Assembly (NCBI GenBank): GCA_049589355.1
Contig: JBAWAP010000299.1
Coordinates: forward strand, 1-20,286
Origin: JBAWAP01 sp049589355
GTDB taxonomy: Bacteria > Chloroflexota > Anaerolineae > VGOG01
Reading direction: 5' to 3'
Length of the DNA: 20,286 bases
A program made the position numbers and the translations under genes. Shown piece by piece: positions 13,958 to 20,286 of this stretch. The notes below the pieces were generated by a model that was not told the DNA's origin, made no database searches, and saw only the letters and a program-made list of their open reading frames with translations. Each line of letters opens with the position of its first letter. The first letter of the stretch is position 1.

Positions 13958-14694
13958 TGTCAGGACTATTGACGCGACGCCCGTTGAAGTTCTGGAAAGA
14001 GCAGGAAACACCCTCGCTTCTGGCCATCTTCGCCCATCCCGATGATGAGTCCTTCACCGTTGGAGGAACGCTGGCCAGGTATGCCGCTGAAGGGGTAGAG
14101 GTCTCGCTGCTCTGCGCCACGCGAGGCGAGGCGGGAATCGAGGGTATAGGCTCAGAAGAGGTTGCCAGGGTGAGGGAGCAGGAGTTGCAGGCTGCCTGTG
14201 CTGTGTTGGGAGTCAGGGAGGTACGTTTCCTGAGCTACCACGATGGGGAACTGGCCCAGGCTGACCCTGCCGAGGTCATGGTGAGGATGATGCGGGCTAT
14301 GCGGGAGCTACGCCCCCAGGTGGTAATCACTTTTGGCCCCGATGGTATCTCCGGCCACCCGGACCACGTGGCGGTGAGCCGGCTGGCCACCGCTGCCTTC
14401 GATGCCGTAGCCAGCGAGGGCTTCGTGCGCCGGCTGTACTACGTGGCCCCCTCGCCAGCCACGGAGCAGGGGTGCGGCGTGCCGGCCGGGGGGGTCGGTG
14501 AGGGGGTAGTGGGGATTGACATCAGCCCCTACCGGGAGGCCAAGATACGGGCCATGCAGTGCCACCGGAGTCAGCATCAACCTTTCCCTGGCGAGACGGC
14601 TGAGGAGGCAGAGCGGCTGGTCTGCCACGAGTTCTTCCGCTTGGCGAGGGGCGAGGGCACGCCGGAGACCGACCTGTTCGCTGGCCTGAGCTGA
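13957..14694 (+). CDS. PIG-L/LmbE-family zinc deacetylase
   Basis: A 245-residue Rossmann-like amidohydrolase. The zinc and catalytic motif AHPDDES is at 26-32, and the third zinc ligand is in SGHPDHVAVSR. Family members remove acetyl groups from GlcNAc-type conjugates, including in mycothiol and bacillithiol synthesis, or hydrolyse related amides. A low-molecular-weight-thiol role would suit this redox neighbourhood but is only a possibility. The start overlaps the preceding stop. Length is normal. Confidence 0.88.
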   Translation: MSGLLTRRPLKFWKEQETPSLLAIFAHPDDESFTVGGTLARYAAEGVEVSLLCATRGEAGIEGIGSEEVARVREQELQAACAVLGVREVRFLSYHDGELAQADPAEVMVRMMRAMRELRPQVVITFGPDGISGHPDHVAVSRLATAAFDAVASEGFVRRLYYVAPSPATEQGCGVPAGGVGEGVVGIDISPYREAKIRAMQCHRSQHQPFPGETAEEAERLVCHEFFRLARGEGTPETDLFAGLS

Positions 14695-14730
14695 AAAACA
14701 GGGAAAAGTCGCCAGATAAGGAGCAAGAAC

Positions 14731-15414
14731 ATGTGGATCAAAGTGATGCAGGACATCATGGCCGCCAACGACATGATCGCCCGGGAGAACCGCCGCATCT
14801 TCGACCAGCATGGGGTATTCGTCGTCAACCTGATGTCCTCACCCGGCGCAGGCAAGACCACTTTGCTGGAGCGGACTCTGGCGGCGCTGAAGGACGAGTT
14901 CGCCATGGCCGTCATCGAGGGGGACATCCAGGGCCAGTTGGACGCCGAGCGTATCGGGCGGTATGAGGTGCCGGTGCTCCAGATCAACACCGGCGGCGAG
15001 TGCCATCTGGATGCCAACATGATTCGCCACGCTCTGGACGGGCTGGACCTGGCCGGGCGGGAGTTGCTCATCATCGAGAACGTGGGCAACCTGGTCTGCC
15101 CGGCGGAGTTCAAGGTAGGCGAGGACCGCAAGGTCATGATCCTCAGCGTGCCCGAGGGGGACGACAAGCCTCACAAGTACCCGTTGATGTTCATGAAATC
15201 CCAGGCCATGGTCATCAACAAGATAGACCTGCTGGGCATGGTGGATTTCGACCTGGAGAAGGTAGAGCAAGCCGTATTGACCCTCAACCCCAAAATGGCC
15301 ATCTTTCGTCTCTCGTGCAAGACGGGGGAAGGGGTAGAGGCCTGGCTGGATTGGCTGAGGGAACAGGTGCGCAGCCAGAGACAGGTGGGTAGCCTGTCTC
15401 CCACCGACCGATGA
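14731..15414 (+). CDS. hypB: hydrogenase nickel-insertion GTPase HypB
   Basis: A 227-residue G3E-family GTPase. The P-loop is SSPGAGKTT (36-44), followed by EGDIQGQLDAERI, the metal-binding GGECHLD (C91, H92) and NVGNLVCP (C123), and the guanine-specificity NKID (163-166). The family loads nickel into [NiFe] hydrogenases with HypA. No hypA or hydrogenase gene lies in the window, and the long His-rich N-terminal stretch of some HypB proteins is absent. AAGGAG is 7 bases before ATG 14731. Position just before formate dehydrogenase suggests a formate-hydrogen metabolism link with the hydrogenase elsewhere. Confidence 0.93.
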   Translation: MWIKVMQDIMAANDMIARENRRIFDQHGVFVVNLMSSPGAGKTTLLERTLAALKDEFAMAVIEGDIQGQLDAERIGRYEVPVLQINTGGECHLDANMIRHALDGLDLAGRELLIIENVGNLVCPAEFKVGEDRKVMILSVPEGDDKPHKYPLMFMKSQAMVINKIDLLGMVDFDLEKVEQAVLTLNPKMAIFRLSCKTGEGVEAWLDWLREQVRSQRQVGSLSPTDR

Positions 15415-15450
15415 TGAGGGAATCCATTTAAGCAATGGGAGAAGTGAACT

Positions 15451-17544
15451 ATGGAATACAGAAACGTGTTGACTATCTGTCCCTATTGTGGAGCGGGCTG
15501 CGGGCTGTACCTGCAGATCCTGGATGGCAAGCTGATAGGCGTGCTGCCCAATAAGACCCACCCCATCAGCCAGGGCAAGCTCTGCATCAAAGGCTGGAAC
15601 GCCCACAGCTTCGTTTATCATCAGGACCGATTGAGCAAGCCTCTGATCAAGCATAACGGGCGATTCGTCGAGGCGGGCTGGGATGAGGCTTTGGACCTGG
15701 TGGCCGGCCGGCTGGCGGAGATCAAGGCCAGACATGATAGCGATGCCATCGGCGTCCTGGCTTCGGCCAAGTGCACCAACGAGGAGAACTATCTGATCCA
15801 GCGCTTCGCCCGGGCGGTGTTGGGCACCAACAACGTGGACCACTGTGCGCGTCTCTGACATGCCCCCACCGTGGCCGGTCTGGCCACAGCATTTGGCAGC
15901 GGGGCGATGACTAACCCCATCCCGGAGATCGAGGAGGCCACCTGCATCTTCGTCATCGGTTCCAACACCACCGAGCAGCATCCCCTGGTCGCCAGCCGCA
16001 TCTACAGGGCCGTCGAGAAGGGGGCCAGGCTCATCGTCGCCGATCCGCGGGAGATCCAGATTAGCCGCTTCGCCCACGTCCACCTCAGGCAGCGGCCCGG
16101 GACGGACGTGGCCCTGCTCAACGGGATAATGCATGTGATCCTGGAAGAGGGACTGGAGGATAAAGCCTTCATCGCTGAGCGGACGGAGGGGTTCGAAGAA
16201 CTGAAACAAGTCATCGCCACGTACACCCCGCAGCGGGTAGAGGCCATCACCGGGGTGCCGGCGGATCAGATCGTCGAGGCGGCGCGGCTCTACGCTCAGG
16301 CGGAATGCACCTCTCTGATCTACGCCATGGGCATCACCCAGCACACGACGGGCGTGGACAACGTCCTCTCCTGTGCTAACCTGGCCATGCTCACCGGGAA
16401 CGTAGGCCGCCCCAGCACAGGGGTCAATCCCCTGCGGGGGCAGAACAACGTCCAGGGCGCTTGCGATATGGGGAGCATGCCTAATGTCTATCCCGGCTAC
16501 CAGCGGGTGGATGACCCGGCGGCACGGGCCAAGTTCGAAGAGGCTTGGGGCACCAGCCTGCCCGATAGGCCAGGCCTCAGCGTGGTGGAGATGACGAACG
16601 CGGCCTATGAGGGGGAGATCAAGGCGATGTACATCGTCGCCGAGAACCCCATGCTCAGCGATCCCGACATCAACCATGTACGCCACGCCCTGGAGGCCCT
16701 GGAGTTCCTGGTGGTGCAGGACATCTTTCTCAACGAGACCGCCCAGTTCGCCGACGTCGTCCTGCCCGGCGTCAGCTTTGCGGAAAAAGACGGCACCTAC
16801 ACAGCTACCGACAGAAGGGTGCAGCGGGTGCGCCAGGCCATCCCACCGATAGGGGAGGCCAGGCAGGACTGGGGGATCGTCTGCGAACTGGCGAAACGGT
16901 TGCAGGAGTCGGTGGTTGCGTCCAAAGAGCAGGCATCCTGGGACTACTCGCACCCCTCGGAGATCATGGCCGAGATTGCCCGCCTGACCCCCATCTATGG
17001 AGGTATCAGCTACGAGCGGCTGGAACAGGGCGGCCTGCTCTGGCCCTGTCGGACGGCCGATGATCCCGGTACCCCTTACCTGCACAAAGGCCGATTCTCC
17101 CGCGGCCTGGGTAAGTTCAGCCCCGTGGAGTTCAAGGAGGCGGTGGAGCTGCCCGATGAGAAATACCCCCTGATCCTGACCACCGGGCGGATCATGTTCC
17201 AGTACCACACCGGCACCATGACCCGACGGTCGCCCAAGCTGGAGCAAGAGGTGCCTGAGGGATACGTGGAGATCAACCCCACCGATGCTCAAGATTTGGG
17301 TATCGCCCAGGCAGAGCGGGTCAGGGTCATCAGCCGGCGTGGGGAGATCGAGATTGCCGCCCAGGTCACCCCGAGGGTTGACAGGGGAGTGGTTTTCATT
17401 CCTTTTCACTTCGCCGAGGCGGCAGCCAACGTCCTCACCATCGCAGCCCTGGATCCGGTGGCCAAGATTCCTGAGTACAAGGTGTGTGCGGTTCGGGTGG
17501 AGAGAGTGGCAGTGGAGGAAAACCGTGGCCAGGATCAGCATTGA
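15451..17544 (+). CDS. fdhF: selenocysteine-containing formate dehydrogenase catalytic subunit
   Basis: A molybdopterin-dependent enzyme that interconverts formate and CO2. The frame is 697 residues when TGA 15856-15858 is read as Sec136, in the diagnostic context DHCARL-U-HAPTVAGL. The N-terminal [4Fe-4S] site is CPYCGAGC (C10, C13, C17) plus C45 in GKLCIKG. The bis-MGD-binding segments include IGSNTTEQHP, ADPRE and the C-terminal TTGRIMFQYHTGTMTRR. Length matches single-domain FdhF-type enzymes. No beta or gamma subunit follows; the ferredoxin at 8615 or a distant hydrogenase may be the partner. GGGAGAAG precedes ATG 15451. A SECIS hairpin lies right after the UGA. Both flanking reading frames are open and conserved, so the Sec assignment is firm. 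Confidence 0.96.
15871..15887 (+). promoter_or_regulatory. SECIS element of formate dehydrogenase
   Basis: GTGGCC-GGTCT-GGCCAC is a perfect 6-bp stem with loop GGUCU, starting 12 bases after the Sec UGA. The loop matches the SelB-binding GGUC loop of E. coli fdhF. It implies that the genome encodes SelA, SelB, SelC and SelD outside this window. Confidence 0.85.
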
Positions 17545-17859
17545 GAAAGAGGGGCGCATCGCCCTTCCGCAAGATTATAGCCGACGGCATGACCTGGAGG
17601 AAGGAACGGAACTGGTCTTCGGGCCCATCGAAGACCGCCTGGTCCTGCGCTTTGCCTGGCCCGCCGCCCGCCGCGCCTATATCGAGGTGCCGGATCCCAC
17701 GGGGCCAAGGGGGTGGGGGAGATCACCTCGATCCCCACCGCGCCAGCCATCGTCAACGCCATCTACGCCGCCACCGGCGCGCGCATCACCGATCTGCCGG
17801 CCACGCCGGAGAAGATACAAGCGGCATTTGAGGTGGGGCTAGGAGAGAAGGGGGAGTGA
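17525..17859 (+). pseudogene. chimeric remnant: AbrB-like N-terminus joined to a molybdenum hydroxylase (XDH/CoxL) C-terminus
   Basis: GTG 17525 begins a swapped-hairpin AbrB-like segment (ARISIEKEGRIALPQDY, EEGTELVFGPIEDRLVLR) like the N-terminus of the radical SAM protein downstream. From about 17681 it changes to the end of a xanthine dehydrogenase/CO-dehydrogenase large subunit: IEVPDPTGP in one frame, then AKGVGE, SIPTAPAIVNAIYAATG and ITDLPATPEKI in a second frame (17704-17859). The frame jump fits a 10-base deletion between GGGGCC repeats, since relatives have two more residues and Ala there (GPFGAKGVGE). The tail stop overlaps the MogA-2 ATG. Neither half can be functional as an enzyme; the AbrB part might still be translated. 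Confidence 0.72.
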
Positions 17860-18389
17860 TGAACATCACCACAGCAGTGCTGACCGTGAGCGACCGCAGC
17901 TTTCGGGGTGAGCGGGAGGACCTGAGCGGGCCGTTGCTCAAAGAATTGGTTACGGCCCTGGGGGGTCAGGTGGTCTCTTACGCTGTTGTGCCTGATGAGG
18001 AGGCGCAGATCCGGGCTGCGCTGCTGGACCTGTCCGACCGGCAGGGCGTGGACCTGATCCTCACCACCGGTGGCACCGGCCCCGCCCCCCGTGACGTGAC
18101 TCCTGAGGCGACGCGGGCCATCATTGAGCGAGAGATGCCTGGCTTGACCGAGTTGGTGCGGCTGGAGGGAGTGCGGCGTTTTACCCCCTTCGCCGCCCTC
18201 TCGCGGGCCGTGACTGGCATACGGGGGAAGACCCTGATCGTTAATCTGCCGGGCAATCCGCAAGCGGTGCGGGAGAGCATGGAAATCCTGGGGCCGCTGC
18301 TGCCGGCGGCTGTGGCCCTGGTGAAGGGCGAAGCGCCCCTGAATGGCATCAACGACCCGTCCTGGAAGGTGTACACACGTGGACGATAA
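17859..18389 (+). CDS. MogA/MoaB-family molybdenum cofactor protein (copy 2)
   Basis: A 176-residue paralogue of 6794-7327 with the same motifs (TTGGTGPAPRDVTPEAT, SRAVTGIRGKTLIVNLPGNP). The N-terminal third differs clearly, whereas the segment from DVTPEAT to NGINDPSW is almost identical. ATG 17859 is chosen over GTG 17856 because it overlaps the upstream stop as TGATG. It overlaps the radical SAM start by 11 bases, so it may act in the same cofactor pathway, for example tungsten or molybdenum insertion. Confidence 0.9.
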   Translation: MNITTAVLTVSDRSFRGEREDLSGPLLKELVTALGGQVVSYAVVPDEEAQIRAALLDLSDRQGVDLILTTGGTGPAPRDVTPEATRAIIEREMPGLTELVRLEGVRRFTPFAALSRAVTGIRGKTLIVNLPGNPQAVRESMEILGPLLPAAVALVKGEAPLNGINDPSWKVYTRGR

Positions 18390-19620
18390 GGTGCTGGTGG
18401 GTAAGGATGGCGAGCTGCGATTGCCAGAGGAGCAGCGCCGCCGGTGGGGCCTGACGCCTGGCGCAGAGCTTCTGATTCGAGAAACGCTTGAGGGGTTGCT
18501 CCTACGTCCGTCGGATCCACCGTTGGCCAAGGTCTATGTCGAGCCAACCACAGACTGCAACCTGCGCTGTCGCATCTGCGTGCGCAACTCCTGGAGTGAA
18601 CTGGTGGGGTCTATGCAGATGGCGACGTACCGACGACTGGTGGATGGACTGCGGGAGGTGCCATCGCTGCGCACAATGGCCTTCTGGGGGTTCGGTGAGC
18701 CGCTGCTGCATCCCGACATCGTGGAGATGGTAGCGCTGGCCAAAGAACTGGGAGCAAAGACAGAGTTGATCACCAACGGGCTCTTGTTGGATAGGGAGAT
18801 GGCTGAGGGGCTGGTCATGGCCGGGCTGGACACGCTCGTCGTCTCAGTAGATGGCACCTCGCCGGAATCCCACGCGGACGTCAGGTCGGGCGCTGACCTT
18901 CGTCTGGTGCAGAAGAACGTGGAGGGCCTGCACGCCGCGCGTCGCGCGAACCGTCTCGACAACCCGGAGATCGGCCTCGAGTTCGTTGCCACGCGGCGCA
19001 ACGTATCTGAATTGCCGAACCTGCATCGTCTGGCCTACTCGATGGAGGCGAGCTTTATCGTCGTGACGAATGTGCTGCCCTACACCGAGGAGTTCAAGGG
19101 AGAGATTCTCTACTGGCTGGCGACTGGCAGTTACCCGCTGGCGCGCTCCAAGTGGTCCCCAGAGATCGTGCTACCACGGATGGACGCACGTCGTGAGTAC
19201 CTGGAGCCGCTGCTGAGGCTGTTGCAGCAGGGCGGAGTTATTGACCCCCTGCCAAGGCGTTCTGACGGGACGGAGGGCTATTGTCGCTTCGTAGGGGAAG
19301 GGGCAGTAGCCGTCGCCTGGGATGGCGAGGTGAGTCCCTGCGTTGCACTGATGCACTCCTACACGTGCTACGTCCTGGGACGAGAGAAGGTGATTCGGCG
19401 CTACACACTGGGCAATGTCGGCCGCGAAGAGATCACGCGCATCTGGGATCGCGATGAGTACGTGCAGTTCCGGGCGCGGGTACAGCAGTTCGACTTTTCG
19501 CCATGTGCCCACTGCGGCGGTTGTCAATGGGCCGAATCCAACGAGGAGGACTGCTTCGGCAACGAGTTCCCCGTTTGCGGCGATTGTCTGTGGGCAAGAG
19601 GAATCATCCTGTGTCCCTGA
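18379..19620 (+). CDS. radical SAM maturase, tungsten-oxidoreductase type, with AbrB-like N-terminus
   Basis: A 413-residue protein. Residues 1-45 form an AbrB-like hairpin (KDGELRLPEEQRRRWGLTPGAEL). The radical SAM cluster is CNLRCRIC (C60, C64, C67), followed by a FWGFGEPLLHPD SAM-binding segment. The C-terminal auxiliary-cluster region has CAHCGGC, NEEDCFGN, CGDC and ends WARGIILCP. This layout matches the family annotated as tungsten cofactor oxidoreductase radical SAM maturase, found next to aldehyde:ferredoxin oxidoreductase-type enzymes. No such enzyme is in the window; it may lie elsewhere or have been lost. GTG 18379 is preferred: GGAAGG lies about 9 bases upstream and the protein then begins at the AbrB domain. 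Confidence 0.83.
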   Translation: MDDKVLVGKDGELRLPEEQRRRWGLTPGAELLIRETLEGLLLRPSDPPLAKVYVEPTTDCNLRCRICVRNSWSELVGSMQMATYRRLVDGLREVPSLRTMAFWGFGEPLLHPDIVEMVALAKELGAKTELITNGLLLDREMAEGLVMAGLDTLVVSVDGTSPESHADVRSGADLRLVQKNVEGLHAARRANRLDNPEIGLEFVATRRNVSELPNLHRLAYSMEASFIVVTNVLPYTEEFKGEILYWLATGSYPLARSKWSPEIVLPRMDARREYLEPLLRLLQQGGVIDPLPRRSDGTEGYCRFVGEGAVAVAWDGEVSPCVALMHSYTCYVLGREKVIRRYTLGNVGREEITRIWDRDEYVQFRARVQQFDFSPCAHCGGCQWAESNEEDCFGNEFPVCGDCLWARGIILCP

Positions 19621-19740
19621 GTGACTACCGTGCGTGGCTCCCGATACTATTGGAGCAGCCTGCTGGTCACTGCTGGCAGGAACACGGCATCCCCTGAAGA
19701 TGACGTGAACCGCCTGAACCAGGTGATACTGGAGAGAGCG

Positions 19741-19887
19741 ATGAAGAAGGTGTTAGTCGTGCCCTTGACCGATGAGGAATTGCTGGACCTGTGCCGCATC
19801 CTGCTGGATCGGGACGAGCAGGACGCCCTGCGTTTCCTGGACGAGCATCTCAAGAAGCCGACCAACGAAGCCCTGGAGGGTGGCTGA
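19741..19887 (+). CDS. small acidic protein of unknown function
   Basis: A 48-residue frame from ATG 19741, with GGAGAG 4 bases upstream. The sequence is helical and charged (LTDEELLDLCRILLDRDEQDALRFLDEHLKK). The frame is open back to GTG 19621, which would give 88 residues directly after the radical SAM stop, but the extra part is low-complexity and unconvincing. Its closeness to the maturase suggests cotranscription. No family is recognised. Bases 19621-19740 otherwise hold only a 28-codon frame from GTG 19611, which I do not support as a gene. Confidence 0.5.
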   Translation: MKKVLVVPLTDEELLDLCRILLDRDEQDALRFLDEHLKKPTNEALEGG

Positions 19888-20008
19888 AAAGTGCTCATCG
19901 AGGTGCCCGGGGCGGGCATCCAGAAAATGCCGGGACACAGATTGTTCGGGTAAAGGCGGGTTATACTCAGTGGGCCGGAGTAGGGCAATCGCAAGCTCCG
20001 CTAACGTG

Positions 20009-20087
20009 GTCATTGTGAGCCGAAGGCGAAGCAATCTCCAACCTGGTAGGGGATTGCTTCGGCGCAAAAAGCGCGCCTCGCAATGAC
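20009..20087. repeat. palindromic intergenic repeat (REP/MITE-like)
   Basis: Ends GTCATTGTGAG (20009-20019) and CTCGCAATGAC (20077-20087) are inverted copies with one mismatch. Inside, CCGAAGGCGAAGCAATC (20020-20036) pairs imperfectly with GATTGCTTCGG (20052-20062). The CATTGCGAG...GAAGCAATCTCC type is a recurring non-coding repeat in Chloroflexota and other genomes, which supports the taxonomic guess weakly. Confidence 0.7.
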
Positions 20088-20151
20088 GGAACGTCGACTG
20101 ATCTCACCTGCCGAGCGACTTTGCGATTGCCTAGGGCCGGAGGGAGGGACC

Positions 20152-20180
20152 TTGACAAATCTCCCCACATGTGGTATCAT
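20152..20180 (+). promoter_or_regulatory. consensus sigma-70 promoter
   Basis: TTGACA (20152-20157) and TATCAT (20175-20180) are separated by exactly 17 bases. Only one base departs from the combined consensus (TATAAT). It is the strongest promoter seen in the window and drives rightward into a structured leader near the window end. The gene it serves lies beyond base 20286. Confidence 0.8.
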
Positions 20181-20185
20181 ATCAA

Positions 20186-20270
20186 CGGGCATTGATAGAG
20201 TTGTGCCTCCGCCTGGAAGTCTACCCCGTAGGCGGTGAGAACGAAGGAAGATACTGAGGCGTTCTTTTTT
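20186..20270 (+). ncRNA. structured leader RNA with terminator-like end, possible riboswitch or attenuator
   Basis: Transcription from the promoter would start near 20186. Visible pairings are CCGCCT (20209-20214) with AGGCGG (20230-20235), a small CTAC-CCC-GTAG hairpin inside that loop, and GCCT (20205-20208) with AGGC (20257-20260). AGAACG (20238-20243) can instead pair with CGTTCT (20260-20265), followed by a T run (20265-20270), like an intrinsic terminator with a large loop. The GCCT/AGGC and terminator pairings exclude each other, which is the layout of a switch. I could not match it to a known riboswitch class; a small RNA is the other option. Confidence 0.5.
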
Positions 20271-20286
20271 GGGAATTATATATCAA

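Larger units (their letters stand above)
19888..20286. other. 399-base non-coding stretch at the window end
   Basis: Besides the palindromic repeat, promoter and leader listed separately, bases 19888-20008 and 20088-20150 show no supported gene. A 20-codon frame from GTG 19890 to TAA 19952 has no ribosome site of its own and no family likeness. The first codons of the next gene would be to the right of the window. Confidence 0.6.

Noticed and set aside
14839..17559. A very long open frame on the minus strand covering hypB and formate dehydrogenase (about 900 codons).
   Set aside because: It is antisense to two unmistakable genes and is explained by GC-biased third codon positions; its translation has no recognisable domain.
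19611..19697. A 28-codon frame from GTG 19611 (SLSDYRAWLPILLEQ...).
   Set aside because: It overlaps the radical SAM stop, has no clear ribosome site and cannot be tied to any family.
19618..19887. Possible UGA readthrough from the radical SAM protein into the frame starting 19621.
   Set aside because: The family normally ends at WARGIILCP-like residues, exactly where this UGA stands, and no convincing SECIS hairpin was seen after it.
19890..19952. A 20-codon frame starting GTG after the small acidic protein.
   Set aside because: It is too short, with no independent ribosome site or recognised motif.
3327..20087. A CRISPR array or insertion sequence.
   Set aside because: No regularly spaced repeats and no transposase were found; the two repeats seen are single palindromic elements of different types.

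Overview
The window is about 20.3 kb of GC-rich bacterial DNA with every recognisable gene on the + strand, most of them packed with ATGA/TGATG overlaps and clear GGAGG ribosome sites. The gene content points to an anaerobe that uses selenium and molybdenum or tungsten: a selenocysteine formate dehydrogenase, a HypB GTPase, two MogA/MoaB proteins, a tungsten-oxidoreductase-type radical SAM maturase, ferredoxin and HdrA-like pieces. Gene style and short palindromic dispersed repeats suggest a Chloroflexota (Anaerolineae-like) genome, but this is inference; no rRNA or tRNA gene was seen to fix taxonomy.

Layout. 13-1560: a small ORF and a CDF metal exporter with three C-terminal domains. 1592-6753: a tight operon with a zinc-ribbon protein, dihydrolipoyl dehydrogenase, GcvH-like lipoyl carrier, two DGC-domain proteins, an OsmC-like protein, a CxxC thioredoxin-like protein, an ArsR regulator and a ZIP transporter. 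No glycine-cleavage P or T protein is present, so the lipoyl carrier probably serves another thiol or sulfur relay. 6794-8073: MogA and a methyltransferase. 8196-10350: a stand-alone HdrA-N-like protein, a 2[4Fe-4S] ferredoxin, a second small thioredoxin-like protein and a membrane-anchored 5'-nucleotidase-like protein interrupted by one in-frame UGA. 10378-13957: a truncated Fe-S gene copy, a TauE/SafE permease, the intact Fe-S gene, a small gene interrupted by two consecutive in-frame UGA codons, ArsF-like and ArsG-like genes, and a CC-motif protein. 13957-19887: PIG-L deacetylase, HypB, formate dehydrogenase (UGA = Sec136), a chimeric pseudogene, MogA-2, the radical SAM maturase and a small protein. 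19888-20286: non-coding, with a palindromic repeat, a consensus sigma-70 promoter and a structured leader ending in a terminator-like hairpin.

Main discovery candidates. Besides formate dehydrogenase, two more genes look like selenoprotein genes. In 12049-12366 the reading frame continues through UGA-UGA and is followed by a 7-bp hairpin with a GGUC loop, essentially the same loop as the formate dehydrogenase SECIS (GGUCU). In 9253-10350 the UGA falls in a Cys-Gly-UGA motif, and the protein has lost most metal ligands of its phosphatase family; the hairpin after it has the same GUGGCC/GGCCAC stem as the formate dehydrogenase SECIS. The di-selenocysteine gene lies between a [4Fe-4S] protein and an ArsF/ArsG-type thioredoxin plus CcdA-like membrane pair. 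I propose a selenium-dependent thiol relay across the membrane. Its substrate is unknown; arsenicals are one possibility by homology.
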